Source: a bacterium 1XD8-76
Lineage (GTDB): Bacteria; Bacillota; Clostridia; Lachnospirales; Lachnospiraceae
Assembly (NCBI GenBank): GCA_003611955.1
Contig: RAZE01000026.1
Location: forward strand, 1 to 45,202
Length of the DNA stretch: 45,202 nt
Direction: 5' to 3'
Part shown: piece after piece, positions 16,529 to 25,101 of the stretch
Position numbering within the stretch: the first letter of the stretch is position 1
Layout of the letters: each line of letters opens with the position of its first letter
Translations under genes and position numbers: made by a program
The notes under the pieces: generated by a model
The model's database searches: none
What the model saw: only the letters and a program-made list of their open reading frames with translations
What the model was told of the DNA's origin: nothing

Positions 16529-17545
16529 TCACTCCAGCTCCTCAAATGTTGTCCGTATCCCGCTGCTGATTCCCGCCGCGATCTTATCCTGATAATCTTC
16601 CCTCAGCAACAGCTCTCCCTCTGTCTCATGGCTCAGATAACCGGGGCAGATGACCGCTGCCGGAATCGAGAGTTCCCGCAAAATACCTTCCTCCACCTCC
16701 ACAAGTCCCATCGCCCTGCCCTGGATCGCCGTCACCAGCTCCCGCTCCATCCGATCCGCGAAACTGCCGTTCGTCAGCCAGGGGCGATAATACCGGCTGC
16801 TGTAGCAGACATAACTGCCAAATTTTTCCGGGTCCTCATCCCGGTCAAACATCAGTCCTATATACAGACTCGCCCCCGTCTGTTCCGCTAACATCAGCTT
16901 TTCGGAGAGTTCCGCCTCCCCGTTTCGACTGGTGGCACTGTATACTCGGATCTCCTCCGCCTCCAGCATGGTCCGCAGCTTTTCTTCTATCTGACAGAGG
17001 GCTTCTCTCTCCTGGCTGTTCAGATCATCGGGAAGCTCTGCGTCCAGTATGACAACTTTTCTGTATCTCTCCGTGGGTTTATAAAAATTGACCTGCAGAT
17101 ATCCCTTCTCCAGAATACTTTCATACTCGTACAGTTCCGAGAGCTGCAGGTACAGGGTGACTCCTTCGCTCTCCACCGTGTAGGACGCCGCTTCCACGGA
17201 TTTTGTATGGCCCGTTATCCGGTTTTTCTCATAAAAAAAACCTGTGGCGCCGCGGATATAGATCACAAGCTGTCTGTTGACATACCTGTTTTCCATAATA
17301 ATATTTTCCGGCCCGATGGCGCTCTCCATCGGAATTCGGATCGAAAGCCCTTCCTCCGCGCTCTCCTGCAGAGAAAGCGTATGTCCCGGCAGCCCTTCCG
17401 GGTCCGACTCCCCGGTCACTTCCGAGACGTTGCCGGTATCCGCGATGACCACGACGCGATTTACTCCCAGATAGACCACGATCCCAAACGCCGCCGCAAG
17501 AAAGCTGCCTCCAAACAGAGCGGCCCATTTCATCAGCTTTTTCAT
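16529..17545 (-). CDS. Amidase_3-like protein lacking zinc ligands
   Basis: A 338-residue protein with an N-terminal membrane anchor (about 8-30), a beta-rich region, and a C-terminal domain (about 165-335) with the outline of an N-acetylmuramoyl-L-alanine amidase (Amidase_3). The expected first motif, DxGHGG, is replaced by VILDAELPDDL, and the third, SIHxN, by LYIGLMF. So the zinc-binding histidines appear to be missing, while the final ICPGYLSHETEGELL segment, with its Glu, is recognisable. It is therefore probably a non-catalytic cell-wall-binding or regulatory relative. Its ATG overlaps the stop of the methyltransferase gene (ATGA), indicating translational coupling. Confidence 0.7.
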   Translation of the reverse strand: MKKLMKWAALFGGSFLAAAFGIVVYLGVNRVVVIADTGNVSEVTGESDPEGLPGHTLSLQESAEEGLSIRIPMESAIGPENIIMENRYVNRQLVIYIRGATGFFYEKNRITGHTKSVEAASYTVESEGVTLYLQLSELYEYESILEKGYLQVNFYKPTERYRKVVILDAELPDDLNSQEREALCQIEEKLRTMLEAEEIRVYSATSRNGEAELSEKLMLAEQTGASLYIGLMFDRDEDPEKFGSYVCYSSRYYRPWLTNGSFADRMERELVTAIQGRAMGLVEVEEGILRELSIPAAVICPGYLSHETEGELLLREDYQDKIAAGISSGIRTTFEELE

Positions 17546-18708
17546 TCAGCTCTTTCCCCGGCTTTCTGCCTTCTCGGCGGTTTGGGTCCCAGATACTGGT
17601 AAAAATAGGTCTTCATCATACCATTATAAATTTTCCTGTTTTTATCCGCTTTTCTTCCGATGTCGCGCTCTGCCTTTTCGTAAGCGGAAATCACATACAG
17701 CGACCAGCTGTCCAACAGCCTGTATCTCTCCCCCAGCGCTCCGTAGAGTTCCGGCAGTTTCGCTTTTTCTTCCAGCCTCTCCCCGTAAGGCGGATTGGTG
17801 ATCAGGAATCCGTACTTTTTCGGATGGCTCAGCGCGGACACCGGCCGCCTTTGAAAATGGATCAGCCTCTCCACGCCGGCACGCTTTGCATTTTCCCGGG
17901 AGATCGTCACCATCTCGTCATCTATATCATATCCCTGAATATCCGTCTCCACGGACAGATCCACCAGATCATTCGCCTCGTCCAGGACGTCATACCAGAC
18001 CTTCTTAGGCAACAGATGTTCCCAGTCCTCCGACAAAAAATCACGGCTCAGTCCAGGCGCCATATTGGCCGCCATCATAGCTGCCTCGATCGGAAATGTG
18101 CCGCTGCCGCAAAAGGGATCCACCAGGATCCGTTCCTTATTCCACGGAGTCAGCATGATCAGCGCGGCAGCCAGATTCTCCGCGATCGGCGCTCTCGCCG
18201 TTAATTTTCGGTAGCCCCGCTTATGTAACGACTCCCCCGTCGTATCCAGGCCCACGGTTACCATATCCTTCATGAGAAAGACCCGCAGCGGAAAGCTGTT
18301 CCCCTCCTCGGTGAACCAGTTTACATGGTATACTCCCCTCAACCGTTCCACAATGGCTTTTTTCATAACGGACTGAATATCGGAGGGACTGAACAATTTA
18401 CTTTTCACACTGGCCGCCTTGGCAACCCAGAACTTCCCGTCCTCCGGAATGTATTCCTCCCAGGGCAGCTCCTTTGTCCCCTGAAACAGCTCCTCGAAGG
18501 TGACTGCCGGAAAACTTCCTATTTTGATGAGGATCCTCTCCGCTGTCCGCAAGAAAAGATTTGCTCTGCAGATCGCCTCCTCATCTCCCGCGAAAAGGAT
18601 CCTGCCGTCCTCCACCTGCAGGATCTCGTAACCCAACTCTATAATTTCCTTTTTTAATACCGCCTCCAGGCCAAAATGACAGGGGGCTATCAACTCGAAT
18701 TTTCTCAT
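17542..18708 (-). CDS. THUMP-domain class I rRNA methyltransferase (RlmL/YpsC-like)
   Basis: A 388-residue RNA methyltransferase. An N-terminal ferredoxin-like/THUMP region (about 1-155) would bind RNA. The Rossmann methyltransferase half has FCGSGTFPIEAAM (SAM binding) and the NPPYGERL catalytic motif for N2-guanine-type methylation. By family it should modify 23S rRNA in the cytoplasm. I choose the second Met (MRKF, 18708), not the Met two codons earlier, because the promoter places transcription start exactly on that A and no ribosome site exists for either. The mRNA would be leaderless. Confidence 0.9.
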   Translation of the reverse strand: MRKFELIAPCHFGLEAVLKKEIIELGYEILQVEDGRILFAGDEEAICRANLFLRTAERILIKIGSFPAVTFEELFQGTKELPWEEYIPEDGKFWVAKAASVKSKLFSPSDIQSVMKKAIVERLRGVYHVNWFTEEGNSFPLRVFLMKDMVTVGLDTTGESLHKRGYRKLTARAPIAENLAAALIMLTPWNKERILVDPFCGSGTFPIEAAMMAANMAPGLSRDFLSEDWEHLLPKKVWYDVLDEANDLVDLSVETDIQGYDIDDEMVTISRENAKRAGVERLIHFQRRPVSALSHPKKYGFLITNPPYGERLEEKAKLPELYGALGERYRLLDSWSLYVISAYEKAERDIGRKADKNRKIYNGMMKTYFYQYLGPKPPRRQKAGERAE

Positions 18709-18714
18709 AAACAT

Positions 18715-18743
18715 ATATTAAATTAGGATATTTGCTCTGTCAA
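18715..18743 (-). promoter_or_regulatory. Promoter giving a leaderless methyltransferase mRNA
   Basis: TTGACA at 18738-18743, a 17-bp spacer and TATT-type -10 TAATAT at 18715-18720 read on the minus strand. Six bases after the -10 comes the A of the ATG at 18708. No Shine-Dalgarno sequence is present between the promoter and the gene. Confidence 0.75.
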
Positions 18744-18757
18744 CAAAAAACCTGCAC

Positions 18758-18787
18758 AAAAAGAGGAAAGCTCCCGCTTTCCCCTTT
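18758..18787 (-). terminator. Terminator of the Asn-rich small gene
   Basis: A GGGGAAAGC/GCTTTCCTC stem with a GGGA loop is followed on the minus strand by CTTTTTG. It lies between the small gene and the methyltransferase promoter and separates the two units. Confidence 0.82.
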
Positions 18788-18798
18788 TCCACTTTGTC

Positions 18799-18930
18799 TT
18801 AGTAATTGTTGCTGCTGTTCTTGCTGTTTTCAGAATTAGAAGAATTCTTGTTGCTGTTCTGATTCTGGTTCTGATTCTTCTGAGATTCATTCTGAGAATT
18901 ACCTGTCTTGTTTGTGTCATTCTTAGACAT
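18799..18930 (-). CDS. 43-residue Asn/Gln/Ser-rich small protein
   Basis: A short gene with a textbook AGGAGG seven bases before its ATG and its own terminator. The product begins MSKNDTNKTG and is almost entirely Asn, Gln, Ser, Lys and Glu, with repeated QNQN and NKNSSN steps and a Tyr at the end. There is no hydrophobic segment, so it should be soluble and disordered. The composition recalls gamma-type small acid-soluble spore proteins, but I see no specific signature. A different reading frame across the same DNA is open and Arg-rich; it lacks a ribosome site and is rejected. Confidence 0.8.
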   Translation of the reverse strand: MSKNDTNKTGNSQNESQKNQNQNQNSNKNSSNSENSKNSSNNY

Positions 18931-19056
18931 ATGCATACCTCCTGAATTTTTTACCTTCCGTTTTCTGAAGGGAAACCGGAAAATATTTTTTTCTTACAGT
19001 CAGTAGTATGTCTCACTCTATCATCGTTTATACATTCTTTTTTAAATTTTTTTATC

Positions 19057-19497
19057 TCAGCGCAGCTGCCTGATCAGACGGAAAACCCACATGACTACCA
19101 TGATCATTAAAATCAGCGGAAACAGAGCCTGCAGCAGGGTAAAAACCACAAAGAGAACAAGCGCCATGAGGAGTACATTCATGATCGTGTGCAGCCACTG
19201 CGGTCTCTCCCGATACCACTGTTTAAAGCTTTTCCCGCTGCCTCCCGACGGAATTTCCCCGTACTCGTCCCCGCCGTAGGTATCCGTGCCCTCCGCGTAC
19301 TTATTCGCCTCGATGATCGTCCTGGCGAGAAGTCTGGGGTCGCCGAGCGCCTCCAGCACCGCCGCCTCGTCCTTCCCCTGTCGGAGCTGTATCTCTATAT
19401 ACTCTTCATAATATTGTATATTGTCTTCCACCGTTGTTCCGGGAACTTTTCCGGTAAGCGCTGTCCGCAGTGTACTGATAAATTCATATCTGTCCAT
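19057..19497 (-). CDS. HAAS-domain (DUF1700-like) membrane protein
   Basis: A 146-residue protein. The N-terminal 65 residues match the HAAS signalling domain (MDRYEFISTLRTAL, IQYYEEYIEI, EALGDPRLLARTII), a helical module found next to PadR-type regulators and sensor proteins. The C-terminal part has about two membrane helices (about 105-140). A Gly/Ser-rich linker joins them. No PadR regulator is adjacent here. The role is unknown beyond membrane-associated signalling by family. Confidence 0.85.
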   Translation of the reverse strand: MDRYEFISTLRTALTGKVPGTTVEDNIQYYEEYIEIQLRQGKDEAAVLEALGDPRLLARTIIEANKYAEGTDTYGGDEYGEIPSGGSGKSFKQWYRERPQWLHTIMNVLLMALVLFVVFTLLQALFPLILMIMVVMWVFRLIRQLR

Positions 19498-19625
19498 TCA
19501 ATATTTCCATTCCTCTTCTCTGCTTCACTTTTATACGCCGCCTTTATTATTGAAGTGTATCACATCTCGCCGCTCTTTTCTATAAAACGAATATTAAAAT
19601 TGCATAAAAAGGGCAGGAAAGGCTA

Positions 19626-21224
19626 TTACAATAACGGTGCGAAGAAGTTCAGCACCTTCCCCAGCATGCGGCGATACCAGGGGATAGAATGATAGTATTC
19701 CATCGTAACTTCCTGGCAGGATTCCAGAGTCCTCTGAAAATCCGCCTCGATCTCCGCGATAACCGGATTTCTGTATATATAGGTCGCACACTCAAAGTGA
19801 TGATAGAGACTCCGGAAGTCAAAGTTGATGGAGCCCACCACCGCCTTGTTGTCATCGGATACGACCACTTTCGCATGAATAAAACCGGGAGTGTACTCAT
19901 AGACTTTTACGCCCGCCCGCAGCAACACGGGATAACTGATCCTCGTCACATCGTAGATCACCTTTTTATCCGGGATATGGGGAACGATCAATATGACCTC
20001 CGTCCCTCTCTCCGCGGCATATTTAAAAGCGCGGATCGTCCCGCTGTCATTGATAAAATAGGGGGTCATCACATGAATATAGCGATTGGCCCGGTTCATC
20101 ATGTCCAGATATACGTTCTCCGCCAGGGCATGCCTGCTGTTGGGACCATCCCCGTAGGGCATCACATAACCGCCCTCCGGCACATTCCACCCCTCTCTCT
20201 GCATCAGCGGCATATCCCGCTCCTTCGCCGCCTGCTGCGGAAGATATTTCAGATAATCTCCGGGCACAAACGAGACTGCGCTCTCAGGTCCTATGCTGTA
20301 CCAGAGCTGCAGAAACATCATTGTATAGCTGCGCACGGCATCCCCTTCCACCTTTACCGCCGTATCCTTCCACTGACCGTATGGATGCGTTTTATTGGCA
20401 TACTCATCCGCCAGATTGACGCCGCCATTGTACGCCGCCTTCCCGTCGATCACCAGTATCTTTCTGTGATCGCGGTGGTTCTGATAGGTAGAAAAGAACG
20501 GCACCACCGGGAGAAAAACCCTCACCTCGATACCTGCCGCCTTCAGCTTCTCCTCGTATTTGTGGGGCAGCCCGTTGATCGCGCAGGTGCCGTCGTACAT
20601 CAGCTTCACTTCCACTCCCTGCGCCGCTTTTCTCGTCAGGATATCCAGAATGCTGTTCCAGACAACCCCCTCATATATAATAAAATACTCCATCAGTATA
20701 AAGTGCTCTGCCTTTTCCAGCTCCGGCAAAAGATCCGCGAACTTATCCTCCCCCATGGGGAAGTACGTCACCTTCGTATCTTCATAGGTCGGAAACCCTC
20801 CCGCATTCTCCACATAGCGCGATATGGCCGACATGGAACAGGGTTTTTCGTTCAGCCGTTTTCTTATGTTCTCATCCTGCTCCAGAAAGGGTTTTCCCTC
20901 CTCTATTCTGCGGTTGATCGTCTTTTTGATGGAAATAGTGATGATATTCGTCTCCACATACAGATACAGAAGACCGCCGAAGAGGGGAAACAGGCACAGC
21001 GGAATCGCCCAGGTCAGTTTGAACGCCGGATCCATATCCCTGTTCACCACATAGATCAGCAATACTCCGCTGAGCAGCGCCAGGATAACGGATATGATCG
21101 GCATATAATTGCTGAGCCAGTAGAATGTCGCAAACAAAAAATACGCCTGCACCATTACCAGCACGATCGTAATGACCAGACGGCTGAATACCATTTTTTT
21201 CAGATTCCACAACAGCTTCGCCAT
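19626..21224 (-). CDS. cls: Cardiolipin synthase
   Basis: A 532-residue phospholipase-D-type enzyme that joins two phosphatidylglycerols into cardiolipin at the inner membrane. Two N-terminal membrane helices (about 10-60) precede two PLD domains with HKD-type motifs: NHRDHRKILVIDGKAAYNGG and FIHAKVVVSDDNKAVVGSIN. The start at 21224 has a GGAGGAG site; a GTG 21 bp upstream is possible but has no better site. It is preceded by the tRNA-Arg terminator, so it is its own unit. Confidence 0.93.
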   Translation of the reverse strand: MAKLLWNLKKMVFSRLVITIVLVMVQAYFLFATFYWLSNYMPIISVILALLSGVLLIYVVNRDMDPAFKLTWAIPLCLFPLFGGLLYLYVETNIITISIKKTINRRIEEGKPFLEQDENIRKRLNEKPCSMSAISRYVENAGGFPTYEDTKVTYFPMGEDKFADLLPELEKAEHFILMEYFIIYEGVVWNSILDILTRKAAQGVEVKLMYDGTCAINGLPHKYEEKLKAAGIEVRVFLPVVPFFSTYQNHRDHRKILVIDGKAAYNGGVNLADEYANKTHPYGQWKDTAVKVEGDAVRSYTMMFLQLWYSIGPESAVSFVPGDYLKYLPQQAAKERDMPLMQREGWNVPEGGYVMPYGDGPNSRHALAENVYLDMMNRANRYIHVMTPYFINDSGTIRAFKYAAERGTEVILIVPHIPDKKVIYDVTRISYPVLLRAGVKVYEYTPGFIHAKVVVSDDNKAVVGSINFDFRSLYHHFECATYIYRNPVIAEIEADFQRTLESCQEVTMEYYHSIPWYRRMLGKVLNFFAPLL

Positions 21225-21260
21225 ATCCTTCTCTCCTCCTCGCACTCTTTTTCATTTAAC

Positions 21261-21296
21261 AAAAAGCCTTATAAACTATACAGTTTACAAGGCTTT
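21261..21296 (-). terminator. Terminator of tRNA-Arg(ACG) and the operon before it
   Basis: A long stem (AAAGCCTTGTAAACT with AGTTTATAAGGCTTT) with a four-base loop runs into TTTTTG on the minus strand just after tRNA-Arg. Confidence 0.9.
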
Positions 21297-21301
21297 CACC
21301 G

Positions 21302-21375
21302 TGTACGTGACAGGATTCGAACCCACGACCTTCTGGTCCGTAGCCAGACGCTCTATCCAGCTGAGCTACACGTAC
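21302..21375 (-). tRNA. tRNA-Arg(ACG)
   Basis: Acceptor GTACGTG pairs with CACGTAC and the discriminator is A. The anticodon loop CTACGGA gives ACG, normally deaminated to ICG by TadA. The T stem contains several G-U pairs. CCA is not encoded. Confidence 0.95.
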
Positions 21376-21415
21376 TTATGTCTACGAATCATCACTTCTT
21401 TATTCGTACCTTCCC

Positions 21416-21444
21416 ATTTTACATATTATTGCCAGTTTTGTCAA
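21416..21444 (-). promoter_or_regulatory. Promoter of tRNA-Arg(ACG)
   Basis: TTGACA at 21439-21444, a 17-bp spacer and TAAAAT at 21416-21421 on the minus strand. The promoter lies inside the last codons of the GtrA gene, so the tRNA can be made independently of the protein operon. Confidence 0.82.
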
Positions 21445-21871
21445 GAGCTTCATCTCCTTTTTTTCTAAAGACGAGAAATTTGCTGAAGATATAGTTCATC
21501 ACGATCACAAGAACCGCGGAGACAAACGTGGCGATCCAGTCATTGATATGGAAGACGGTGGGCAGCAGCCACATGACGAACATGTCCAGAAACAATGTCA
21601 CGACCCTGGACATCGTAAAATCGATGGCTTCCCGAAATTTTTTCGGATTTTTACTCTTAAACACAAACTTCCGACTCATAAAGTAGCTGAACACCACCCC
21701 GGCAAACCAGCGCAGGAATACGGCGATCTGCATGATCAGTGGATTCTCCACATTCATGACGATCCTGCAGACGCCGTAGGTGAGCCAGCTGATCACCGTG
21801 GTCATCACGCCGACCACCAGATAATTTATGAGTTCTTCATATTTTTTATAGAGTGCCCAAATCTTCTTCAT
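21419..21871 (-). CDS. GtrA-family membrane protein
   Basis: A 150-residue protein with four membrane helices and the family pattern INYLVVGVMTTVISWLTYG near the start. It also has ending segments typical of GtrA, including an FSKFLVFRKK-type C-terminus. GtrA-like proteins help move lipid-linked sugars across the membrane or act with glycosyltransferases in surface-glycan synthesis. No partner glycosyltransferase is adjacent. It is the last protein gene of the operon, 17 bp after trxB. Confidence 0.88.
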   Translation of the reverse strand: MKKIWALYKKYEELINYLVVGVMTTVISWLTYGVCRIVMNVENPLIMQIAVFLRWFAGVVFSYFMSRKFVFKSKNPKKFREAIDFTMSRVVTLFLDMFVMWLLPTVFHINDWIATFVSAVLVIVMNYIFSKFLVFRKKGDEALDKTGNNM

Positions 21872-21888
21872 CTTAAGTTTCCTGTCTT

Positions 21889-22785
21889 TTATATCTGCGC
21901 TGCTCCCAGCGCCGCCACCGCGCCGTCCGCCGCTGCTGTCGTAAGTTGCCGCACCGTTTTTCTTCGACAGTCTCCCGCCGCGAAGATTCCTTCCACATTG
22001 GTGCGGCAGTCCTCTCCGGCCACAATATAGCCGCCCTCATCCAGCTCCAGCAGATCGGCAAAGATCCCGTTCTCCGGCACCTGCCCTATGGCGACAAACA
22101 GTCCGTCTATCTCCAGTCTGCTCACTTCCCCGCTGTTTTTATCGCGCAGCATCACCGCCTGCAGAGTGGTATCTCCCTTCAGTTCCTGCACGGTCTTATT
22201 TAACAGAAACTCCACATTCGCCTTCTCCCGCAGTTCCTTTACCAGCTTATCCTCCCCGCGAAACGTCTCCCGCCTGTGAATGACGTATACCTGTTCACAG
22301 TAGTTGGACAAAAAAGCCGCATCCTCCAGAGCGGTATTTCCTCCGCCCACCACCGCCACTTTCTTTCCCCGGAAAAACATCCCGTCGCAGGTGGCACAGT
22401 AAGAGATTCCCCTGCCGGTGAGCTCAGTCTCTCTCTCCACGCCAAGCGGACGGTTTTTCGCGCCGGTGGCAAGGACGAGCGCCACAGCTTCGTATATCTC
22501 TCCCTCGGTCTCCACGACCTTGCAGGTTCCTTCCTGCCTGACACCGATCACCTTTTCGTTGCGGTACTCCATTCCCAGTTTTTCAGCCTGCTTAAACAAG
22601 CCGGACGCAAACTCATATCCGGATATCTGTTCGATCCCCGGATAATTCTCCACCTTGGGAGTGTTCACGATCTGCCCGCCATAAGTGCCCTGCTCCAGCA
22701 CGAGGACGCTTTTTCCCGCCCGGAGAGCATAGATTGCCGCCGTCAGCCCGGCAGTTCCGGCTCCGATAATAATGACATCTCTCAT
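21889..22785 (-). CDS. trxB: Thioredoxin reductase
   Basis: A 298-residue FAD/NADPH flavoenzyme that reduces thioredoxin. The FAD-binding GAGTAGLTAAIYA lies at residues 8-20, the redox pair Cys130-x-x-Cys133 in SYCATCDG, the NADPH-binding GGGNTALEDA after it, and an FAD-contacting AAGDCR near the C-terminus. It lies 16 bp downstream of trxA, so both partners are made together. One notable point is the IGQVPEN segment in place of the usual GxxPNT. Confidence 0.95.
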   Translation of the reverse strand: MRDVIIIGAGTAGLTAAIYALRAGKSVLVLEQGTYGGQIVNTPKVENYPGIEQISGYEFASGLFKQAEKLGMEYRNEKVIGVRQEGTCKVVETEGEIYEAVALVLATGAKNRPLGVERETELTGRGISYCATCDGMFFRGKKVAVVGGGNTALEDAAFLSNYCEQVYVIHRRETFRGEDKLVKELREKANVEFLLNKTVQELKGDTTLQAVMLRDKNSGEVSRLEIDGLFVAIGQVPENGIFADLLELDEGGYIVAGEDCRTNVEGIFAAGDCRRKTVRQLTTAAADGAVAALGAAQI

Positions 22786-22801
22786 AATTTTCCCTCTGCT
22801 C

Positions 22802-23110
22802 CTACTTGAGAAGCCCCAGCAGTTCCGCCTTCGGCATAGCTCCCGTCGATACCTTCACCGGCTCCCCGTTTTTGAACACAATAAATGTCGGAATGGACAT
22901 CACATTATACTTTCCCGCGATATCCGGCTGTTCATCCACGTTCACCTTGCAGATCTTTGCATCTGTCACTTCATTCGCGATCTCCTCAACGATCGGTCCC
23001 ACCATCTGGCAGGGACCGCACCAGGACGCCCAGAAGTCTACCAGAGCCGTCCCCTCATATTCCAACACTTCTCTTCTGAAATTTTCCGTTGTCAAATGTA
23101 ATGCTGCCAT
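22802..23110 (-). CDS. trxA: Thioredoxin
   Basis: A 102-residue thioredoxin with the active site WASWCGPC (Cys31 and Cys34), a cis-Pro in MSIPTF and the usual FKNGEPV loop. It is a general cytoplasmic disulfide reductant, recycled by the reductase encoded 16 bp downstream. Confidence 0.96.
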   Translation of the reverse strand: MAALHLTTENFRREVLEYEGTALVDFWASWCGPCQMVGPIVEEIANEVTDAKICKVNVDEQPDIAGKYNVMSIPTFIVFKNGEPVKVSTGAMPKAELLGLLK

Positions 23111-23131
23111 TGTTTTACCCTCCCTATAATT

Positions 23132-24451
23132 TTAAAATCCCTTCTGCTTCAGATCCGCCGCCAGGCTTACATAGAATTCCCGAACGTCAAATTCCGGAAT
23201 ATTCTCCCGGTTCAGATCTATCATATCCCCGTGGGAAAGTCCCCGCCTTCCTTTTACGGTCATAAGCCGGAAATTTTCTCCCCACGGAAAAGATTTCACG
23301 GAGACCAGACCGTCATTCTCTCCGCCAAAATATTTTACCAGATAATACGTAAAATTTAAAGGGAATCGTCCGTTTACCGCGCGATTGCATCTGGAACCCA
23401 CACTCTGATAGTATACCCCTTCGGCATCTTTGATATACCGGTTTCTCTCCATGCAGGCGCTCTCCGTCAGATCCCGCACAGCTTTCATAAAATCAGGTTC
23501 TTCATCCCCCAGTATTTTCAAGGTCCTATTGTAAGTTTCAGCCGCTCTCTCCTGAATATTCTCCGGAATCTTCTCCAGCAGATAATCCGCAAAAAGACAG
23601 CCCCGGTGGGGTGTATTGATCGTCGTCAGAGACGCCGTCCGATCTGCTATTCCAAGTTCCGACAGCGCATATCTGCAGTCCAGACCGCCCTTGGAATGAG
23701 CGATGATGTTGAGTTTTCCGCATCCCGTCTCCTCCGTGATCTGCCGGATCCTCTCCGCCAGCTCCCGCGCGCTGCCTTCCACCGAATCCGCCGACTGATG
23801 ATTGCCGTAAAAGATCGTCGCTCCGTTTTTTTCCAGTTCGGCGGGAATCCGTCCCCAGTAATTCAGATACTTAAAATCCCGAAAAAACACTCCGTGGACA
23901 AGCAGTATCGGATACTTTGTGGCACAGACGCGCTGCTCCTTTCTCTTTTCATCGAGCAGCAGCTTCTCCCCTTCCAGCTTCGCCTCGCGGCCCGTGATCT
24001 TTATAATATGGTACAGCACCGCCAGGTTGATGACCGGGATAAACCCGCAGATCACGCCGAGCAGCCTCCATTTGAGAGCAAGCTGGCCCGACGTCAGATA
24101 GACTCTGACAATACCGTTCCAGAAGACAACGGCCTCCACCAGAAATATATTCAGAAGATGCAGCAGCCAGACTTTCATCTCCCCGGAAAAGAGCTGTCCG
24201 ATCCCCGACAGCAGATACAGGGCGGAAGCCGCCGTACTGACACAAAACAGCAACAGCAGATCGCTCCCCTGGGAACAGATCCTGAGCCTTTTGGACGGAA
24301 TTTTCCGATCCCGCAGAGCCGGTCTGATATTTCCCGCCAGAAAGAGAAGACAAAACGCCGCGCAGACCCCTGCATCATACTTTCCGAACCGCCCCGCCAG
24401 CCTGTATAAATTTGCCGTGACAAAAAATACGATCGCATTGACAACTAACAT
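23132..24451 (-). CDS. Membrane-anchored alpha/beta-hydrolase (lipase-like)
   Basis: A 439-residue protein. Residues 1-150 hold about four or five hydrophobic helices and form a membrane domain. From about 178 an alpha/beta-hydrolase domain begins with YPILLVHG (oxyanion HG) and continues to the nucleophile elbow IIAHSKGG with Ser253. A later GENDGLVS region supplies the likely acid, and GLSHGDMI the His. This is the pattern of triacylglycerol-lipase/PGAP1-like esterases. Its start overlaps the HAD gene by 7 bp and thioredoxin follows 21 bp downstream. Substrate unknown; an ester on a lipid is the natural guess. Confidence 0.8.
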   Translation of the reverse strand: MLVVNAIVFFVTANLYRLAGRFGKYDAGVCAAFCLLFLAGNIRPALRDRKIPSKRLRICSQGSDLLLLFCVSTAASALYLLSGIGQLFSGEMKVWLLHLLNIFLVEAVVFWNGIVRVYLTSGQLALKWRLLGVICGFIPVINLAVLYHIIKITGREAKLEGEKLLLDEKRKEQRVCATKYPILLVHGVFFRDFKYLNYWGRIPAELEKNGATIFYGNHQSADSVEGSARELAERIRQITEETGCGKLNIIAHSKGGLDCRYALSELGIADRTASLTTINTPHRGCLFADYLLEKIPENIQERAAETYNRTLKILGDEEPDFMKAVRDLTESACMERNRYIKDAEGVYYQSVGSRCNRAVNGRFPLNFTYYLVKYFGGENDGLVSVKSFPWGENFRLMTVKGRRGLSHGDMIDLNRENIPEFDVREFYVSLAADLKQKGF

Positions 24452-25101
24452 AGTATTTTAAGCAGTTCCTCCGGTCTGCTGATCAGCCAGGCGGGCTTCA
24501 GTTTCTCCAATTCCTCTCTGTCGCGAAAGCCCCAATCTACGGAGACACAGGGAAGTCCCGCATTTTCGGCCGTCATTCGATCCACCTCCGAATCCCCCAC
24601 ATAGACCGCCTGTTCCCTCGAACTCCCAAGCTCCCGCAGAGCCTGGTAGACCGTATCCGGTGCCGGTTTCTTGCGGATGCCGGCACTCTCGTTCTCCCCG
24701 ATCGCCACCCTGACGTATTCCGCAAAATATTCTCTGTTTAACGTCTTCACCGCCTCATCTCTCTTGTTGGAGACAATGGCAAGTTTAAAGCCCCTTGCAC
24801 TCAACTCGCGCAGAGTATCCTCTATCCCGTCATAGGGCTTTGTCTTTATCTGACAATGCTCCTGATAGTAGGACGCGAACTCCGGCAGAAGCCTGTCAAC
24901 CACCTCCTGTTTTGTTCCCTCCGGCAGACACAGCGTCAGCGTCTGCCGCAGACCGTTTCCCACGATGCGCCGCACCTCCCGGATCGTCCTGACGGGATAA
25001 CCGTTTCGGCTCAAAATTTCATTGACCGCCTCCGCCAGATCCTCCAGCGTATCCATCAACGTTCCGTCCAGATCGAAAATGACCGTATCATACTTTTTCA
25101 T
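24445..25101 (-). CDS. HAD-family phosphatase (phosphoglycolate phosphatase-like)
   Basis: A 218-residue haloacid-dehalogenase hydrolase with a helical cap. Motif I is FDLDGTLMDT (Asp10 nucleophile, Asp12), motif II SNKRD, motif III the Lys in RKKPAPDTVY, motif IV VGDSEVD. This is the Gph/PpaX subgroup, which hydrolyses phosphoglycolate, pyrophosphate or other small phosphates. It overlaps the MATE gene upstream by 14 bp and the lipase-like gene downstream by 7 bp, so these three genes are tightly coupled. Confidence 0.9.
   Translation of the reverse strand: MKKYDTVIFDLDGTLMDTLEDLAEAVNEILSRNGYPVRTIREVRRIVGNGLRQTLTLCLPEGTKQEVVDRLLPEFASYYQEHCQIKTKPYDGIEDTLRELSARGFKLAIVSNKRDEAVKTLNREYFAEYVRVAIGENESAGIRKKPAPDTVYQALRELGSSREQAVYVGDSEVDRMTAENAGLPCVSVDWGFRDREELEKLKPAWLISRPEELLKILC

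Noticed and set aside
18723..18920. An Arg-rich 65-residue open frame on the minus strand
   Set aside because: It is a shifted frame of the Asn-rich small gene, lacks a ribosome site, and runs into its terminator.
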